From NCBI RefSeq assembly GCF_900168125.1, contig NZ_FUZF01000001.1:186001-250000 (forward strand): a DNA stretch of 64,000 nucleotides. Direction: 5' to 3'. Source of the DNA: Sphingobacterium nematocida. Its GTDB lineage: Bacteria; Bacteroidota; Bacteroidia; Sphingobacteriales; Sphingobacteriaceae. The notes beneath the pieces are model-generated. The model was not told the origin of the DNA and ran no database searches. It saw only the letters and a program-made list of their open reading frames with translations. Shown here one piece after another: positions 61,777 to 64,000 of this stretch; position 1 is the stretch's first letter; every line of letters begins with the position of its first letter. The position numbers and the translations under genes were made by a program.

Positions 61777-62532
61777 ATGAGAGCAATATGGACGGGAGCG
61801 ATTGGCTTTGGCCTGGTCAACATCCCTATAAAAATATACAGTGCTACACAGAGTAGCAGTCTGGATCTGGATATGCTGGATCGTAAGGATCAATCCAACA
61901 TTAAGTACAAACGGGTCAATGAGGCTACGGGTAAAGAAGTGAGTTGGGACAATATTGTCAAGGGTTACTTAATGAAAGACAAATACGTTGTCTTGGAAGA
62001 TACCGACTTTGAGGAGGCGAGCCCGGAGAAGAATAAAATGATCAATTTGCACTCCTTTGTCAAAATAGAAGAAATCGACAGTATATATTTTGAAACGCCA
62101 TATTATTTAGAACCGGCAAAAGGTGGTGAAAAAGCTTACCAGCTCCTGCTTAAAGCGCTGGAGAAAAGTAAAACTGCGGGGTTGGGTTCCTTTGTGATGC
62201 GCAGCGTCGAAAACCTGGCATTGGTCAGGCCCCATGACAATCTATTACTCCTGAACAAACTGCGCTTTGAAGAAGAGATCCGCAGTACAGAAGAGCTCAA
62301 GCTTCCTGCTAATACAAAAATGAAAAAGGAAGAAATGGATATGGCATTACAGTTAATCAAGCAGCACTCTCACCCGTTTGATATCTCCGCTTATAAAAAC
62401 GAGTATACGGCCGAACTTCTTAAAATCATCAAACAGAAGGCCAAAGGAAAGCATACTTCGATCCGTAAAATAAATGTCGAACATACCAAGTCGACCGATT
62501 TATTGGCGAAACTGAAAGCCAGTCTAGCCTAG
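61777..62532 (+). CDS. ku: Bacterial Ku, DNA end-binding protein for non-homologous end joining
   Basis: A 251-residue Ku protein, close to the usual ~260-300 residues. The ATG at 61777 is preceded by AAGGAGA at 61764-61770, one of the few good Shine-Dalgarno sites here, and gives the canonical start MRAIWTGAIGFGLVNIPIKIY. It continues with YKRVNEATGKEV and VVLEDTDFEEASPEK, both typical. Ku dimers ring DNA double-strand ends and recruit LigD. The C-terminus is short and lysine-rich. Its 3' end overlaps the end of the convergent ligD gene by 9 bp. Together they form a complete two-protein end-joining system. Confidence 0.96.
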   Translation: MRAIWTGAIGFGLVNIPIKIYSATQSSSLDLDMLDRKDQSNIKYKRVNEATGKEVSWDNIVKGYLMKDKYVVLEDTDFEEASPEKNKMINLHSFVKIEEIDSIYFETPYYLEPAKGGEKAYQLLLKALEKSKTAGLGSFVMRSVENLALVRPHDNLLLLNKLRFEEEIRSTEELKLPANTKMKKEEMDMALQLIKQHSHPFDISAYKNEYTAELLKIIKQKAKGKHTSIRKINVEHTKSTDLLAKLKASLA

Positions 62533-64000
62533 CCGCTTTAATGCTTTTTTTATGTCGACCGGTTTGCTCCAGATAGCTGTCCACGGATCTTTGACTTCTT
62601 TCACCCGTTTTAACATGCTCTTGATCGTAAAGCTTTTGATATCTAGGCCAGGTTGCACTTCATCCCAATGAAGCGGTGCGCTGACTGTGGCCCCCTCCTT
62701 AGGTCTTAAGGAATAAGGGGCAGCAATGGTCTGTCCTCTCCTATTCTGCAAAAAGTCCAGATAGATCATCCCCTTACGTTTTTTAGGATCCCGAACGATA
62801 CTGGTCGTGTCCGGGTACCTTTCATGCAGCATCTCCGCCAATAGCTGAATAAAATCGCGTACGATAGCGTAATCGTACTTTTGGGCGACATTGAGGTAGA
62901 TATGTATTCCTGTAGAGCCCGATGTCTTCACAAAGGCAGGCGCGTCCATCTTGTCGAACATCTCCTTAGCCAATTGTGCAACGCGGATCACCTCCTCGAA
63001 GTCGGCTCCATTGGGATCTAAATCCAATACGGCAAAATCCGGATTCTCCGGTTTCTTATACGTCGCCAGCCAGGGATTTATTTCAATAGATCCCAGATTG
63101 GCGATGTACAATAAGGTGGCCTTATCGTTGCAGACGATATAATCAATCTCCTTGCCGGTACTCTCCGCATGAATAGGTACGGTCTTTACCCAATCGGGAA
63201 TTTTTTCCGGATCAACATCCTTTTGAAAAAAGCTATCCGCATCGATACCATTTGGAAAGCGATGCAGTGAGATGGGCTTATCTTTTAGATAGGGTAATAT
63301 ATAATCGGCCATTTCTTCATAATAAGCAATCATCTGTCCTTTAATATAATTGTCCTTCGGCCAATATACCTTATCCAGATTCGTCAGCTGTACGGTCTTG
63401 CTTCCGATCTTGATACTTTCGTCTTTACTTTCCATATGTAATAGTTCTTCTGATTCTACTTCCTTAGGTTTCTTATCTGTACGTAACATCTTAAACACCG
63501 GATGGCGCAGATGTTTGTCTGCTGTCCATTCGGAATAGTAGACCTCGCAGAGGAGCTCCGGTCTCAACCAGGTTACCTCCTTCTCTTTGGCGACCTTTAC
63601 CCCTTTTGGGAAGGGCTTTTTATCGCTTGTGACACTTTGCATCTGCCTGTAGATGAGCTCCAACGCTGCGTCATCAAATCCTGTCCCACAATTACCGATA
63701 TACGTCAACATCTCGTCTTTGTATATCCCCAAGACGAGGGCGCCAAAATATGCTCTGCTACCCTGGGGCGCGGTATACCCACAGATAATGGCCTCTTGAC
63801 TGTGTCTCAATTTATATTTTACCCAATGCGTACTCCGTGTGCCCTGCAGGTAGCGGCTTTCCTTTTCTTTGGCGATGATTCCTTCCCAGTTCTGATGTTC
63901 CGCTTTTTGCCTTAATGTATCCGCATCACCCTGCAATTCCTCCACAGGCTTGATGTATTTGCTACCCTTTAATCGCTTAAGAAGCAGCCCGAGGAGTTCT
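62524..64000 (-). CDS. ligD: DNA ligase D, C-terminal part (truncated by window edge)
   Basis: The frame is open from position 63999 to the stop at 62524 (about 491 visible residues; the true start lies beyond the window). The first part is the end of an ATP-dependent ligase domain: motif IV EGIIAKEKESRY, motif V WVKYKL and the OB-fold GSRAYFGALVLGIY. Then comes the primase/polymerase domain: VQLTNLDKVYWPKDNYIKGQM, DLDPNGADFEEV with metal-binding Asp residues, and TSGSTGIHIYL. The order ligase-then-polymerase is common in Bacteroidota LigD. Whether a 3'-phosphoesterase domain precedes the ligase cannot be seen. Partner of the convergent ku gene. Confidence 0.95.
   Translation of the reverse strand, partial: ELLGLLLKRLKGSKYIKPVEELQGDADTLRQKAEHQNWEGIIAKEKESRYLQGTRSTHWVKYKLRHSQEAIICGYTAPQGSRAYFGALVLGIYKDEMLTYIGNCGTGFDDAALELIYRQMQSVTSDKKPFPKGVKVAKEKEVTWLRPELLCEVYYSEWTADKHLRHPVFKMLRTDKKPKEVESEELLHMESKDESIKIGSKTVQLTNLDKVYWPKDNYIKGQMIAYYEEMADYILPYLKDKPISLHRFPNGIDADSFFQKDVDPEKIPDWVKTVPIHAESTGKEIDYIVCNDKATLLYIANLGSIEINPWLATYKKPENPDFAVLDLDPNGADFEEVIRVAQLAKEMFDKMDAPAFVKTSGSTGIHIYLNVAQKYDYAIVRDFIQLLAEMLHERYPDTTSIVRDPKKRKGMIYLDFLQNRRGQTIAAPYSLRPKEGATVSAPLHWDEVQPGLDIKSFTIKSMLKRVKEVKDPWTAIWSKPVDIKKALKRLG

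Noticed and set aside
1..64000. CRISPR arrays, integrative elements, prophage, IS elements, tRNA or rRNA genes
   Set aside because: No regular spaced repeats, transposase, integrase, phage structural genes or RNA-gene patterns were recognised on either strand.

Overview
The window reads as chromosomal DNA of a Bacteroidota member, most likely Sphingobacteriaceae (Sphingobacterium/Pedobacter-like). The signs are SusC/SusD outer-membrane pairs, ECF sigma factors with FecR anti-sigma factors ending in DUF4974, many short-signal lipoproteins, few Shine-Dalgarno sequences, and TAnnTTTG-type -7 elements. The species is not determined. I see no tRNA, rRNA, CRISPR, IS element or prophage.  Positions 1-45259 hold three paralogous nutrient-acquisition loci. 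Each begins with its own ECF sigma and FecR gene, followed by SusC, SusD, a DUF4843 lipoprotein, a PKD-like lipoprotein and then secreted TlpA-type thioredoxin proteins and/or metalloproteases. Locus A (minus strand, 19220 down past position 1) carries a double-thioredoxin protein, further TlpA-like proteins, an apparently intact DUF5117-type zinc protease and a neighbouring paralogue that has lost every catalytic residue. Locus B (plus, 19431-29783) is the short version: one TlpA-like lipoprotein, no protease, and a SusD gene interrupted by an apparent one-base frameshift in a T run. Locus C (minus, 45259-30002) carries an M16 protease, two TlpA-like proteins and a deleted TlpA pseudogene. 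A and B diverge from a shared ~210 bp region; B and C converge. No glycoside hydrolase is present. I infer uptake and processing of proteins or peptides, perhaps disulfide-containing ones, rather than a polysaccharide.  Positions 45260-48230 are a mosaic of small genes and gene debris: a fragment resembling the C-terminus of an exonuclease/UvrC-like protein, a small unknown protein, a YkuD-type L,D-transpeptidase lipoprotein with Ser in place of the catalytic Cys, a histidine-kinase ATPase-domain remnant, an NTF2-like protein and a general-stress flavin-binding-like protein.  Positions 48229-54222 carry a soluble three-PAS histidine kinase convergent with a single-domain response regulator, an SRPBCC protein, and an ECF sigma/RskA-type anti-sigma pair convergent with two exported ferritin-like proteins. 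Positions 54547-57305 hold a VOC protein, surE, a diacylglycerol-kinase-family lipid kinase and small proteins.  Positions 57434-64000 look like a stress-survival cluster: CsbD, a small membrane protein, the large catalase KatE, a secreted helical protein, an orphan ECF sigma factor, and the bacterial end-joining pair Ku and LigD (LigD runs off the right edge).
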